Shown here: piece by piece, positions 54,725 to 62,743 of the stretch
Numbering within the stretch: position 1 is the stretch's first letter
How the letters are laid out: each line of letters begins with the position of its first letter
Assembly: GCF_000719335.1 (NCBI RefSeq)
Contig: NZ_JOGB01000032.1
Span: 21,247-85,246, forward strand
Reading direction: 5' to 3'
DNA from: Streptomyces sp. NRRL S-87
GTDB taxonomy: Bacteria > Actinomycetota > Actinomycetes > Streptomycetales > Streptomycetaceae
DNA: 64,000 nt
Made by a program: the position numbers and the translations under genes
The notes under the pieces: model-generated
What the model saw: only the letters and a program-made list of their open reading frames with translations
Told to the model about the DNA's origin: nothing
Databases searched by the model: none

Positions 54725-56452
54725 TCAAGGAACCAGTTCCGCGAACATCTCCGCACGGATGCGGAGCGTGGCCGCGAGCCGCTGGAAAGCCTCGTCCCAG
54801 TACGCCTCCGCCCCGCCCGCTGTCCGGAGCACCCGCGTGGCATCCACCCCCGCCGGGCCGGAAGCCCCCGCGGCACCCCCCGCGCCCGGCACGCCGGCGA
54901 CGGCGCCCGAGCCCCACGCACCGGCGCCGGCCGCGGAGCCGGAGCCGACAGGCGCATCCGAAGACGCATCCGACGGCGGAGCCGTAGGCAGGGTCAGGGA
55001 CTCGAGGCGCGCAGCCTCGCCAGGGTCGAGGCACCGCTCCGCCAGCCCCATCACCCCGCTGAAACTCCACGGGTAGCCACCCGCATCCCGCGCGAGGTCC
55101 AGCGCGTCGACCACGGCCCGCCCCAACGGCGCGGCCCACGGCACTTCGCACACCCCCAGCAACTGGAACGCCTCCGAGAGCCCGTGCGCCCGCACGAACT
55201 CGGCCACCCATTCCGCCCGCTCCGCCCCTGGCAGCGTCTCCAGCAACTTGGCCCGCTCCGCGAGCGAGGCCGTGCCGGGCCCGGCGGCCGGCGACGCAGC
55301 GGGGGAGCCGAGCAGCGCCCTCGACCACTCGGGGTCGCGCTGCCGCACGGCGGCCCGGCACCACGCGGCGTGCACGTCCTCCCCCCACCCGTCGGCCATC
55401 GGCAGGGCCACGATCTCCTCCGGGCCGAGCCCCCCGAACCGCTCCCGCCAGCAGCCCAGCGGAGCCGCCTCCACCAGCTGGCTCAACCACCAGGACCGCT
55501 CGCCCCGTCCCGCCGGCGGCCGCTCCACGACCCCGTCCCGGCGCATGCCCTCGTCGCACTCCAGGGGCGCCCGCACCCCCTCGGGCCCCACGCACGCCAG
55601 GGCCCGCTCCGCCATGCGCCCGGCCAGCGCCGACGCGGGCAGGCACGACAGCAACTCGGCGGCCGTCGCCCGTACGTTGCGGCTGCGATCCCCCAACGCA
55701 GCTTCCAGGAAGGGCTCGTCCCCGTCCGACAGCGCCGCGCGCAGCGAGTCGAGGAACATCAGCCGGTCCTCCGCCCGCTCGCGCGACCACGTCGTGAGCA
55801 GCAACTCCCGGGCCCCGGCAGGGTCCCGCTCACGTATCGCCGAAAGGAGCGCCACCCGCTCGGCGAAGAGGCCCTCCTGCCACAGCCCCGCCACGGCGTC
55901 GGCGTCTGTGAGGTCCGGCAACTCGGTACCGCCCGCCCCGCCGCGCAGCGCGAACCGCCAGTCCGGGTTCAGCCGTGCCAGCCACAGCCCGCGCACCCCC
56001 GCCAGGGCCAGGGCGGCGGGACGCAGGTCGGTACGGGCCTTCGCCGCGTCCAGCAGCGCGGGCAGGACCGCGGCAGGGGCCCGGTAGCCATGCCCGTTCG
56101 CCGCCGCCAGCCACTGGGGCAGGAGCTCGGTCAGATCGGGCAGGGCGCCCCGTCCGGAGGTGTGGGCGCCGGTCCGACCGGCCAGCAGCCGGCCGAGCCG
56201 CCGCCGGGCCGCCGCGGGCAGTTCGGGCCGCGGATCGTCCGCCACCCGCACGGGCAGCGCCCGGGCGGCCGCGGGCCGCAGCCCGGCGCGGCGCCGCACC
56301 GTGTGGACCGCCGCCGCGTCGAGCAGCCCCTCCGGAGACCCGCCGCCGGCTCCCGCCCGCCGCCGCTCCGTACCGAGCAGCGCGGCCGTCACCAGCCCCT
56401 CCCAGTCCGCCGCCGCCCACTCGCCCATGCCCGCCCCCACCGTCGTCACCAT
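54725..56452 (-). CDS. DUF5691 helical-repeat protein of the MoxR-VWA locus
   Basis: 575 residues from ATG 56452 (GGAGGACCGGC upstream). Landmarks: WEGLVTAALLGTERRRAG at the N terminus, ALGDRSRNVRATAAELLSCLPASALA in the middle, and CRAAVRQRDPEWSRALL. The pattern is of HEAT-like alpha helices, which the DNA-repair-like phrase DRSRNVR-x-TAAELL supports. The family is known only as DUF5691 and commonly lies beside SWIM zinc-finger and MoxR genes. A disordered Pro/Ala/Gly segment (about residues 495-540) precedes the final helix (AYWDEAFQRLAATLRIRAEMF). Likely an adaptor; no catalytic motif. It is on the same strand as the SWIM gene, but 647 bases of repeat-rich DNA lie between. Confidence 0.85.
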   Translation of the reverse strand: MVTTVGAGMGEWAAADWEGLVTAALLGTERRRAGAGGGSPEGLLDAAAVHTVRRRAGLRPAAARALPVRVADDPRPELPAAARRRLGRLLAGRTGAHTSGRGALPDLTELLPQWLAAANGHGYRAPAAVLPALLDAAKARTDLRPAALALAGVRGLWLARLNPDWRFALRGGAGGTELPDLTDADAVAGLWQEGLFAERVALLSAIRERDPAGARELLLTTWSRERAEDRLMFLDSLRAALSDGDEPFLEAALGDRSRNVRATAAELLSCLPASALAGRMAERALACVGPEGVRAPLECDEGMRRDGVVERPPAGRGERSWWLSQLVEAAPLGCWRERFGGLGPEEIVALPMADGWGEDVHAAWCRAAVRQRDPEWSRALLGSPAASPAAGPGTASLAERAKLLETLPGAERAEWVAEFVRAHGLSEAFQLLGVCEVPWAAPLGRAVVDALDLARDAGGYPWSFSGVMGLAERCLDPGEAARLESLTLPTAPPSDASSDAPVGSGSAAGAGAWGSGAVAGVPGAGGAAGASGPAGVDATRVLRTAGGAEAYWDEAFQRLAATLRIRAEMFAELVP

Positions 56453-57099
56453 GCCGGTCCTCCGCCCGCTCGCTCGCCGTTCCATTTGCCTGGCACGCGC
56501 CCCCGCCCGCCTGACCACGCGTCCGCCCGCCCGCGCGCTCGCCCGTCTGACCACCGCCCCGCCCACCTGCCCGCCGTCCGTGATGCATGCACCGCCCCGC
56601 CCCCGGAGCGCCCGGTCCGCGGCCCCACCGACCCGCCTCTCAACCCGGTGTGGTGTGTGGGGGAGGCGCTTGACGGGGTATGGCAGGCTGGTCCGGAGGC
56701 AGGCCCGGGCCAGGGGTGGCCGAAGGCCAGGGCGAAGCCCCAAAGCCCCTGGGGTGGGCCTGCCGCTGGGCCTGCAGGCCATGCCCCGTCAAGCGCCGAG
56801 GGGACCCACACACCACAGGGTGGCTCTCCCGTGCCGCCGCCCAGCGCAGCACCGCCGCCGCCCGACACCGCCCCCACCACCGCCGTTCCCGCCCCCGTCC
56901 CGCCCCCTCCACGGGACCGGGGGCGGTTCCGGCCGGGGCCGCGGGGTTCGCCGGGCCCCTCGCGGACGGGAACGGGACTGCCCGCACCCACCCCCCAGCA
57001 CCCCCACCCACCTGCACCCCCCCGCGCCTCCACCCACCCGCGCCTCCACCCACCCGCACCCGCTCCACCCCTCTCGCCCACCCACCCCGCCCCCCCAGA
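56453..57099. other. Repeat-rich gap between the SWIM and DUF5691 genes
   Basis: 647 bases. Contains the large imperfect palindrome at 56649-56817 (listed) and, at about 56985-57095, a pyrimidine-rich low-complexity run of CACCCACC and GCCTCCACCC units. No coding frame with a recognisable protein was found on either strand. Confidence 0.8.
56649..56817. repeat. Large imperfect palindrome (MITE-like or long hairpin)
   Basis: Outer arms TGTGGTGTGTGGG (56649-56661) and CCCACACACCACA (56805-56817), perfect. Next arms GGCGCTTGACGGGGTATGGC (56665-56684) and 56778-56797, 20 bp with one wobble. Inner arms GGCAGGCCC/GGGCCTGCC and CCAGGGG/CCCCTGG continue the symmetry. The whole could fold into one hairpin of about 170 bases. 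Confidence 0.85.
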
Positions 57100-58560
57100 T
57101 CAGACCAACGCCACCGCCTCAGCCGACCCCGGCTGCCAAGCCGTCAACGGAGTGAACCCCTGGTGCCCGCATTCACCGAAGACCGTCAGCGGGCCCCCAC
57201 CCGACAGGGCGGCCAACTGCCAGCGGCCGGAGCGGGACCGCCCGTCGCGGCTGAGCGGCAGGGCGTACTGCCCGTCCGAGTCCGCCAGTTGCCAGGCCGG
57301 CTCGCCCGGCACGGGTATGACGTCCGCCAGGACGACCGGCCACGAATCCAGCCACGGGTCCTCCTGAAGGGCTGCCCCGTACAGGTCGAGCGCGGCGCCC
57401 GTGCTCACGCCCGGCGGTGCTTCGCCGCTCGGCACCGGCGGTCCGAACCGCTCACCGAGGTCCACCCGCAGCTGGCCCGCGCCCGCGTGCCACACCGCCT
57501 CCGCGTCCAGGACCAAACCCACCGGGAGGGACAGTTGAGGAGCCCGGCCGGCCGGGCCGAAGCCGAGCACCATGGCCGGCCGCCCCGTCCGGAGCCCCCG
57601 CAGCCACACCCGTCGCGTGGTCAGCCGCCCGTCCGGAGAGACCGAGTCGTACTGGGCCAGCACCTGCCAGCAGTCCCGGACCCTCGCACCCCCCGCACCC
57701 GCCGAGCCTCCCGCACCCGCCGAGCCTCCCGCACCCCCCGAGTCCACCGAGCCCCCCGCACTCACCGGACCCCCTGCACCCCCCGAGCCCCCCACCCCAC
57801 CCGGAAGCCCCACCCGAGTCCGTACCGTCGCGGCGAGCGGCTCCGGCAGCCCGCCCACCTCGAACCAGGCGCGCCCCAGCAGGTGCAGCAGTGCGCACTC
57901 CTCCAGCATCCGTACCGGCCAGCCGGTGCCCGAGGCGGGGATCGTCCCCAACTCGCGTGCCCGCGCCGCCAGTCCGGGAGCCTGCGCGTCCACCATGCGG
58001 GCCGCCGTCTCCTCCCACAGCGCGTAGCCGGCCCGCTCCTGCCCGGCCAGGCCGCCGCGCAGCAGGTCCGCGAGCCGCTGCTCCAGCTCCTGGACGCCCG
58101 CCCCGATCCGCTCCGCCCGCCGCTCCGCCCTACGGCGCGCGGCCGCCGGATCGGCCGTCCCCGCCGGGCCCGCCGCACCCGCGCCGCCCCCGTCCCGCCG
58201 CTTCGCGGCCCGTTCCGCACGCCCCCCGAGCCACTCCTCGGCCCAGTCCGGCGCGGCCGTCCCGTCCGGTACGGCACCCTCGTCGGCCGCCCAGAGCAGC
58301 AGCAGCCCGAGCGCGTGCTTGCACGGGAACTTCCGGCTCGGGCAGGAGCACTGGTACGCGGGCCCGGCCAGGTCGACCACGGTCCGGTACGGCTTGCTCC
58401 CGCTGCCCTTGCACAGACCCCACACCACACCGGAACCGGAACCTCCGGTCGCCGTCCACGGCCCGGCTCCGCCGAGCTTGCTTCCCGCCTTGCGTGACGC
58501 ATCGTCAGGCGCCAGTGCCAGCACCTGCTCAGACGTCCAGCGAACCCCCTGCTGAGTCAT
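57100..58560 (-). CDS. SWIM zinc-finger protein of the MoxR-VWA locus
   Basis: 486 residues from ATG 58560; no clear Shine-Dalgarno sequence. The SWIM motif is Cys71-x-Cys73-x6-Cys80-x-His82 (CSCPSRKFPCKH), a zinc-binding fold for DNA or protein contacts. It is followed by an acidic/basic linker, a predicted helical region (residues about 155-250) and a beta-rich C-terminal half with disordered Gly/Ser repeats (about 280-310). E. coli YehQ, as I recall, has the same SWIM motif and lies in the same gene set. Divergent from the MoxR gene with a 135-base control region between them that holds a 10-bp inverted repeat. Confidence 0.88.
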   Translation of the reverse strand: MTQQGVRWTSEQVLALAPDDASRKAGSKLGGAGPWTATGGSGSGVVWGLCKGSGSKPYRTVVDLAGPAYQCSCPSRKFPCKHALGLLLLWAADEGAVPDGTAAPDWAEEWLGGRAERAAKRRDGGGAGAAGPAGTADPAAARRRAERRAERIGAGVQELEQRLADLLRGGLAGQERAGYALWEETAARMVDAQAPGLAARARELGTIPASGTGWPVRMLEECALLHLLGRAWFEVGGLPEPLAATVRTRVGLPGGVGGSGGAGGPVSAGGSVDSGGAGGSAGAGGSAGAGGARVRDCWQVLAQYDSVSPDGRLTTRRVWLRGLRTGRPAMVLGFGPAGRAPQLSLPVGLVLDAEAVWHAGAGQLRVDLGERFGPPVPSGEAPPGVSTGAALDLYGAALQEDPWLDSWPVVLADVIPVPGEPAWQLADSDGQYALPLSRDGRSRSGRWQLAALSGGGPLTVFGECGHQGFTPLTAWQPGSAEAVALV

Positions 58561-58580
58561 GGCAACGACGGTAGGGCGCC

Positions 58581-58637
58581 CCACTGACAATCCGTCTGAC
58601 CTGCAACGACACCTGCAGCGCCGGGTGTTGTCAGTGG
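58581..58637. promoter_or_regulatory. Inverted repeat in the SWIM-MoxR divergent promoter region
   Basis: CCACTGACAA (58581-58590) and TTGTCAGTGG (58628-58637), perfect 10 bp, arms separated by 37 bases. Each arm contains TTGTCA reading away from the centre's opposite gene, so they may be mirror-image -35 boxes or two half-sites for one regulator. Confidence 0.6.
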
Positions 58638-58695
58638 CGTGGTGCACGGTGGGAAACGCAGCGGCCGAGAGCGCTGCAGACCTGGAGGGGGACCC

Positions 58696-59802
58696 ATGAC
58701 CATGCCCGAGAGCAGCTCCGGCGGCGAGGCCCTGCGGCCGCACGCCGAGGACGCGTTCGCAGCGGAACTGAAAGCCCTGTCCGCCGCTGACGACCGGCCC
58801 CGTCCGGCCCGGTGGAAGCTGTCCCCGTGGGCGGTCGCCACCTACCTGCTGGGCGGCACGCTCCCCGACGGGACCGTCATCACCCCCAAGTACGTCGGCC
58901 CGCGCCGCGTCGTCGAGGTGGCCGTCACCACCCTCGCCACCGACCGCGCGCTCCTGCTCCTCGGCGTCCCCGGCACCGCCAAGACCTGGGTGTCGGAGCA
59001 CCTGGCGGCGGCTGTCAGCGGCGACTCGACCCTGCTCGTGCAGGGCACGGCAGGAACGCCGGAGGAGGCCATCCGCTACGGCTGGAACTACGCCCGCCTG
59101 CTCGCGCACGGGCCGAGCCGGGACGCGCTCGTCCCCAGCCCCGTCATGCGCGCCATGGCGGAGGGCATGACCGCGCGGGTCGAGGAGCTCACCCGCATAC
59201 CCGCGGACGTCCAGGACAGCCTCATCACGATCCTCTCCGAGAAGACCCTGCCCGTACCGGAGCTGGGTGAGGAGGTGCAGGCCGTACGCGGCTTCAACCT
59301 CATCGCCACCGCCAACGACCGCGACCGCGGCGTCAACGACCTGTCCAGCGCACTGCGCCGCCGCTTCAACACCGTGGTCCTGCCGCTGCCCGCGAGCGCC
59401 GAGGACGAGGTCGACATCGTGTCCCGCCGCGTCGACCAGATCGGGCGCTCGCTCGACCTGCCGGCAGCGCCCGAGGGCGTCGACGAGATCCGCCGGGTGG
59501 TCACCGTCTTCCGCGAGCTGCGGGAGGGGATCACCGAGGACGGGCGGACGAAGGTCAAGACGCCCAGCGGCACGCTCTCGACTGCGGAGGCCATATCGGT
59601 CGTCACCAACGGGCTGGCCCTCGCGGCGCACTTCGGGGACGGCGTCCTGCGCCCGTCCGACGTGGCCGCCGGCATCCTCGGCGCCGTCGTACGCGACCCC
59701 GCGGCCGACCGGGTGATCTGGCAGGAGTACCTGGAGGCGGTCGTGCGCGAGCGCGACGGTTGGAAGGACTTCTACCGGGCCTGCCGGGAGGTGACGGGGT
59801 GA
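58696..59802 (+). CDS. MoxR-type AAA+ ATPase of the MoxR-VWA locus
   Basis: 368 residues from ATG 58696 with GGAGGGGG upstream. The Walker A motif is GVPGTAKT (residues about 90-97). The second half of the motor keeps the sensor and lid features: RVEELTRIPADVQDSLITIL, GFNLIATANDRDRGVNDLSSALRRRFN (sensor 1 and arginine-finger region). The Walker B acidic pair is present as Glu-Glu in RVEEL instead of the usual DE. MoxR ATPases remodel or insert metal in partner proteins together with VWA proteins. It overlaps the DUF5682 start in GTGA. E. coli YehL is the likely counterpart. Confidence 0.92.
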   Translation: MTMPESSSGGEALRPHAEDAFAAELKALSAADDRPRPARWKLSPWAVATYLLGGTLPDGTVITPKYVGPRRVVEVAVTTLATDRALLLLGVPGTAKTWVSEHLAAAVSGDSTLLVQGTAGTPEEAIRYGWNYARLLAHGPSRDALVPSPVMRAMAEGMTARVEELTRIPADVQDSLITILSEKTLPVPELGEEVQAVRGFNLIATANDRDRGVNDLSSALRRRFNTVVLPLPASAEDEVDIVSRRVDQIGRSLDLPAAPEGVDEIRRVVTVFRELREGITEDGRTKVKTPSGTLSTAEAISVVTNGLALAAHFGDGVLRPSDVAAGILGAVVRDPAADRVIWQEYLEAVVRERDGWKDFYRACREVTG

Positions 59803-59905
59803 GCGGGGTGAGCGGTGCGAGCGGTGTGGGCGGTGCGAGCAGCGTGGACAGTGTGAGCAGTGCGAGCGGTGTGGGCGGTGTGAGCAGTGCGAGCAGCGTG
59901 GGCAG
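59799..59905 (+). repeat. Minisatellite at the DUF5682 start (GTGAGC/GCGAGC units)
   Basis: Degenerate 12-base arrays of GTGAGCAGTGCG-like units encode VSGVSGASGVGGASS. The many in-frame GTG codons leave the true start ambiguous. Confidence 0.85.
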
Positions 59906-62549
59906 GGGGGGTGCCGCGAGGGGTGCGAGGGGTTCGAAGCGGGCCGCCGCCGCCTCCGGGACCGGGCCCTACCTGCTGGGCGTACGGCACCACGGGCCCG
60001 GCTCGGCACGGGCGGTGCGGGCCGCACTGGACGCCCTACGGCCCGAGGCGGTGCTGATCGAAGGACCGCCGGAGGCCGACGCGCTGCTGCCGCTGGCGGC
60101 GGATCCCGGGATGCGGCCGCCCGTCGCCCTGCTGGCGCACGTCGTGGACGACCCGCGCCGCGCCGCGTTCTGGCCGTTCGCCGAGTTCTCGCCCGAATGG
60201 GTGGCGCTGCGCTGGGCGCTGGAGGCCGGGGTGCCGGTCCGGTTCATCGACCTGCCGGCCGCGCATGCGCTCGCGGGGGAGGGTGATGGGCACGGCGAGG
60301 CGCACGGCGCGGAACACGGCCAGGGGCACGGCGAGGCGCATGGCGAGGCGCATGGCGAGGCGCATGGCGAGGGGGACGGGCCCCAGGAGGCCGAGAAGGA
60401 GGCGGCGGCCGACCGGGCGGAGAAGCTCCGGCTGGACCCGCTGGCCGTCCTGGCCGAGGCCGCCGGGTACGACGACCCCGAGCGGTGGTGGGAGGACGCC
60501 GTCGAGCACCGCGCGGGCGTGCGCCCGACCACGGAGTGCGGCGAGGGCGCGGCCGAGGCCATGGCCGAGGGCCCGTCCGCGGGCATGGCCGCCTTCGACG
60601 CGATCGGTGACGCCATGGCCGCGCTGAGGGAGGAGTACGGCGACGGCGGGCACGGGCGCGACCTGGTCCGCGAGGCCCACATGCGCCAGCGCATGCGCGC
60701 GGCCCGGCGGGAGTTCGGAACCGACTTCGCCGTGGTCTGCGGCGCCTGGCACGTCCCCGCGCTGCGCGCCAAGACCACCGTCTCCGCGGACAAGGCCCTG
60801 CTCACGGGGCTCCCCAAGGCCAAGGTCGAGACGGCCTGGGTGCCCTGGACGTACCGCAGGCTCACCCGGGCCGCCGGTTACGGCGCCGGGATCGCCTCCC
60901 CCGGCTGGTACGGGCACCTCTTCGCCGTCCCCGACCGACCCGTGGAGCGGTGGCTGACCAAGGTGGCCCGGCTGCTGCGCGCCGAGGACAAGCACGTCTC
61001 GTCCGCCCACGTCATCGAGGCGGTACGGCTGGCCGAGACCCTGGCCGTGCTGCGCGGCCGACCGCTGCCCGGGCTCGCGGAGACCCTCGACGCGGTGCGT
61101 TCGGTGATGTGCGACGGCTCGGACGTGCCCCTCGGGCTCATCGAGGACCGCCTGGTCGTCGGCGACCGGCTCGGGGAGGTGCCGGACGGGGCCCCGGTCG
61201 TCCCGCTGCAGCGCGACCTGACGAAGCTGCAGCGCAGCCTCCGGTTGAAGGCGGAGGCCCGGGAGCGGGAGCTCGAGCTCGACCTGCGCGGCGAGACCGA
61301 CGCGGCCCGCAGCCGCCTGCTGCACCGGCTGCGCATGCTGGGCATCGCGTGGGGCGAGCGGGCGGCCTCCCGAAGCAGTACGGGGACGTTCCGCGAGACC
61401 TGGCGGCTGTGCTGGGAGCCGGAGCTGTCGGTACGGGTGGCCGAGGCGGGGATCTGGGGCACCACCGTCCTGACCGCCGCGACCGCCAAGGCCGAGGCGC
61501 ACGCGGCGGCGGCCGAGGAACTCGGGCAGGTCACCGCCCTGGCGGAGGGGTGCCTGCTGGCCGGGCTCGACGGGGCGTTGCCAGCCGTGCTGAAGGCCCT
61601 CGAGGACCTCGCCGCCCTGGACACCGATGTGGCCCGGCTGGCCAAGGCGCTCCCGGCACTGGCCCGTTCGCTGCGCTACGGCGACGTGCGCGGTACCGGC
61701 ACGGCCGCGCTCGGCACGGTCGCGGCGGGGCTCGCGGAGCGGATCTGCGTCGCGTTGCCGCCGGCCTGCGCGGCCGGCCTCGACGCGGACGCGGCGGCGG
61801 AGCTGCGGGCGCACGTGGACGCGGTGCACGGGGCCATCGGGCTGCTGGAGGCGTCGGTGGGGGTGCGCGCGGGGGGCGGGGGGTCCCGGGCCGGGAACGG
61901 CGGGCTGCGCGGGCGCTGGTCGGCGGTGCTGCGGTCGCTGGCCGTGCGGGAGGCCGTGCCCGGTGTGATCCGCGGGCGGGCGGCCCGGTTGCTGCTCGAC
62001 GAGGGGCGGATCGAGGCGGACGAGGCCGCCCGCTGGATGGGCCTCGCACTCTCACCGGGTGCCGAGCCCGCCGACGCGGCCGCCTGGATCGAGGGGTTCG
62101 TCGGCGAGGGCGGCGAGGGCGGTGGGGGCGGTGGGGGCGGTGGGCTCGGTGGGCTCGGTGGGCTCGGTGGGGGCGGAGTGCCGGCGGGGGCCAAGGGCTC
62201 GGGTGGCGGTGGCGTTGGCGTTGGCATTGGCGGCGGCGGCGGCGGTGGCGGTGGCGGGATGCTGCTCGTCCACGACGAGCGGCTGCTGGGCCTGGTCGAC
62301 GCATGGCTGGCCGCGGTGCCGGAACGAGCCTTCACGGACGTGCTGCCGCTGCTCCGGAGGACGTTCTCGGCGTTCGAGCCGGGCGTGCGCCGGACCCTCG
62401 GCGAACTCGTCCGCCGCGAGCCGGGCAGCCGCGGCCCCGCCTCGGCCGTCGAGGCGGGGGCACCCGGGTTCGGGGCGGGGTTGGACCCCGATCGCGCGGA
62501 TGCGGTCGTTCCGCTCGTGCGGCTGCTGCTGGGGGCGGCGGCTCGGTGA
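59799..62549 (+). CDS. DUF5682-family protein of the MoxR-VWA locus
   Basis: 916 residues from GTG 59799, overlapping the ATPase stop by 4 bases. Conserved phrases: LLGVRHHGPGSARAV, VLIEGPPEADALLPL, and VVCGAWHVPALR in the first 330 residues, then a helical region. The first 42 residues come from a minisatellite and may not all be translated; a start nearer GTGPYLLGVRHHG would suit the family. Two further low-complexity parts are inserted: a Gly/His/Glu run (about residues 165-190, HGEAHGEAHGEAHGEG) and a Gly-rich run (about 768-825). The protein is large and lacks a known catalytic motif; E. coli YehM is the probable counterpart. Role unknown, probably a partner or substrate of the ATPase. 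Confidence 0.85.
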   Translation: MSGVSGASGVGGASSVDSVSSASGVGGVSSASSVGRGGAARGARGSKRAAAASGTGPYLLGVRHHGPGSARAVRAALDALRPEAVLIEGPPEADALLPLAADPGMRPPVALLAHVVDDPRRAAFWPFAEFSPEWVALRWALEAGVPVRFIDLPAAHALAGEGDGHGEAHGAEHGQGHGEAHGEAHGEAHGEGDGPQEAEKEAAADRAEKLRLDPLAVLAEAAGYDDPERWWEDAVEHRAGVRPTTECGEGAAEAMAEGPSAGMAAFDAIGDAMAALREEYGDGGHGRDLVREAHMRQRMRAARREFGTDFAVVCGAWHVPALRAKTTVSADKALLTGLPKAKVETAWVPWTYRRLTRAAGYGAGIASPGWYGHLFAVPDRPVERWLTKVARLLRAEDKHVSSAHVIEAVRLAETLAVLRGRPLPGLAETLDAVRSVMCDGSDVPLGLIEDRLVVGDRLGEVPDGAPVVPLQRDLTKLQRSLRLKAEARERELELDLRGETDAARSRLLHRLRMLGIAWGERAASRSSTGTFRETWRLCWEPELSVRVAEAGIWGTTVLTAATAKAEAHAAAAEELGQVTALAEGCLLAGLDGALPAVLKALEDLAALDTDVARLAKALPALARSLRYGDVRGTGTAALGTVAAGLAERICVALPPACAAGLDADAAAELRAHVDAVHGAIGLLEASVGVRAGGGGSRAGNGGLRGRWSAVLRSLAVREAVPGVIRGRAARLLLDEGRIEADEAARWMGLALSPGAEPADAAAWIEGFVGEGGEGGGGGGGGGLGGLGGLGGGGVPAGAKGSGGGGVGVGIGGGGGGGGGGMLLVHDERLLGLVDAWLAAVPERAFTDVLPLLRRTFSAFEPGVRRTLGELVRREPGSRGPASAVEAGAPGFGAGLDPDRADAVVPLVRLLLGAAAR
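60330..60365 (+). repeat. 12-bp coding repeat encoding Gly-Glu-Ala-His
   Basis: Three perfect copies of GGCGAGGCGCAT, flanked by diverged copies, in a His-rich insert of the DUF5682 protein. Confidence 0.9.
62100..62260 (+). repeat. Gly-rich coding repeats in the DUF5682 gene
   Basis: Runs of GGTGGGGGC and GGTGGGCTC units giving poly-Gly/Gly-Leu-Gly linkers. Confidence 0.85.
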
Positions 62550-62552
62550 GGC

Positions 62553-62657
62553 TGCTGGGTGCTGGGTGCTGGGTGCTGGGTGCTGGGTGCTGGGTGCTGG
62601 GTGCTGGGTGCTGGGTGTCGGGTGCCGGGTGCCGGGTGCCGGGTGTTGGGTGCTGGC
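62553..62657. repeat. Heptanucleotide tandem repeat between the DUF5682 and VWA genes
   Basis: Nine perfect TGCTGGG units (62553-62615), then six variants (TGTCGGG, TGCCGGG three times, TGTTGGG, TGCTGGC): 15 units, 105 bases. Confidence 0.95.
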
Positions 62658-62743
62658 TGAGGGCTGAGGGGGTGCGGGGGTGCGGGGCGTGGAGCCGGGG
62701 TGAGGGCTGTGGGTCGTGAGGGTTACCAAGACGAGGGGGAGCG

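Noticed and set aside
62553..62657. CRISPR-like array
   Set aside because: Units are 7 bases with no spacers; a simple tandem repeat, and no cas genes exist in the window.
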